Assembly (NCBI GenBank): GCA_030625925.1
Contig: DAOUPY010000078.1
Location: forward strand, 1 to 7,018
Reading direction: 5' to 3'
DNA from: Fusobacteriaceae bacterium
GTDB taxonomy: Bacteria > Fusobacteriota > Fusobacteriia > Fusobacteriales > Fusobacteriaceae
DNA: 7,018 bases
Below the pieces are notes generated by a model, which was not told the origin of the DNA, did not search any database, and worked only from the letters and a program-made list of their open reading frames with translations. Positions 6,889-7,018 of this stretch are shown in pieces (positions within the stretch are counted from its first letter, which is position 1; each line of letters starts with the position of its first letter). The translations under genes were made by a program, and so were the position numbers.

Positions 6889-6929
6889 AAAAAGAGGCTT
6901 TTGTTAGAAAAAATTCTAACAAAAGCCTC
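6889..6929 (-). terminator. Intrinsic terminator of the minus-strand gene at the window end
   Basis: A perfect 16-bp stem (6894-6909 with 6914-6929) around AAAA is followed on the minus strand by TTTTT (6893-6889). It starts 23 bases past the stop codon of the gene ending at 6953. The plus strand has no T-tract after the stem, so it works in one direction. Confidence 0.9.
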
Positions 6930-6952
6930 ACTATATACTGTAGCCTCGTTTC

Positions 6953-7018
6953 TTATTTAGCTAATCTATAGATAGCTTCTACATAGATCTTTAATAATGT
7001 ATCTAACTTGCTGATATC
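6953..7018 (-). CDS. C-terminal end of a minus-strand gene, possibly an M20/PepV-type dipeptidase (truncated)
   Basis: The last 21 codons plus the stop TAA (complement of 6953-6955) remain open to the window edge and end in KIYVEAIYRLAK. That this is coding is supported by the strong terminator just downstream on the same strand. The ending resembles the C-terminal helix pattern (IYAEAIYxL) that I recall for PepV/Sapep-type M20 metallodipeptidases, cytoplasmic enzymes that cleave dipeptides. No catalytic or metal-binding residue lies within the visible part, so the family call is only a suggestion from a short match. Confidence 0.5.
   Translation of the reverse strand, partial: DISKLDTLLKIYVEAIYRLAK

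Larger units (their letters stand above)
6398..6952. other. Long non-coding interval with a series of inverted repeats
   Basis: Between the permease start and the stop of the last gene there are 555 bases without a supportable gene on either strand. Short open stretches exist but lack ribosome binding sites or start codons. The interval is very AT-rich and carries, in order, the permease promoter region, an 8-5-8 dyad at 6514-6534, a 15-bp-stem palindrome at 6618-6652, a 16-bp palindrome at 6693-6708, hairpins at 6732-6755 and 6840-6862, and the terminator of the next gene at 6889-6929. No tRNA, rRNA or known riboswitch was recognised. Confidence 0.7.

Noticed and set aside
6778..6960. A 60-codon plus-strand open frame beginning MIWFLYLLDLL
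   Set aside because: It has no ribosome binding site, runs through the minus-strand terminator palindrome and into the antisense of a real gene end. Its hydrophobicity is what the complement of purine-rich DNA would give.

Overview
The window is a low-GC, AT-rich bacterial segment with strong AGGAGG-type ribosome binding sites and heavy AGA/ATA codon use. Protein character and the run clpP-clpX-lon-(nitroreductase)-engB fit an anaerobic member of the Fusobacteriota (Ilyobacter/Propionigenium/Fusobacterium-like). A low-GC Firmicute cannot be excluded from sequence alone, since Bacillus also groups clpX, lon and ysxC. The taxon is an inference.

Positions 1-5431 (+ strand) hold a protein quality-control block. 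It starts with the 3' two-thirds of clpP, cut by the window edge and carrying the whole catalytic triad. One base later comes complete clpX. A 217-bp gap follows, filled with an imperfectly palindromic, MITE-like element (1607-1787). The element contains a possible promoter and is followed by a small terminator-like hairpin touching the Shine-Dalgarno of lon. Full-length lon, a small FMN nitroreductase 12 bp behind it, and the ribosome-assembly GTPase engB/ysxC complete the block. A bidirectional terminator at 5432-5472 closes it.

Positions 5498-6397 (- strand) encode a ten-TM EamA/DMT-family permease, convergent with engB and sharing that terminator. Its upstream region has an extended -10 motif overlapped by an 18-bp dyad, a candidate operator.

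Positions 6398-6952 contain no gene I can support, but an unusual series of inverted repeats. The window ends with the last 21 codons of a minus-strand gene (6953-7018), possibly an M20/PepV-type dipeptidase, followed by a perfect 16-bp-stem terminator.

Functionally, ClpX feeds unfolded substrates to ClpP, Lon degrades damaged proteins independently, and EngB supports large-subunit assembly. The nitroreductase is the unexpected member of the cluster. I see no novel system; the points of interest are the intergenic elements and the nitroreductase insertion.
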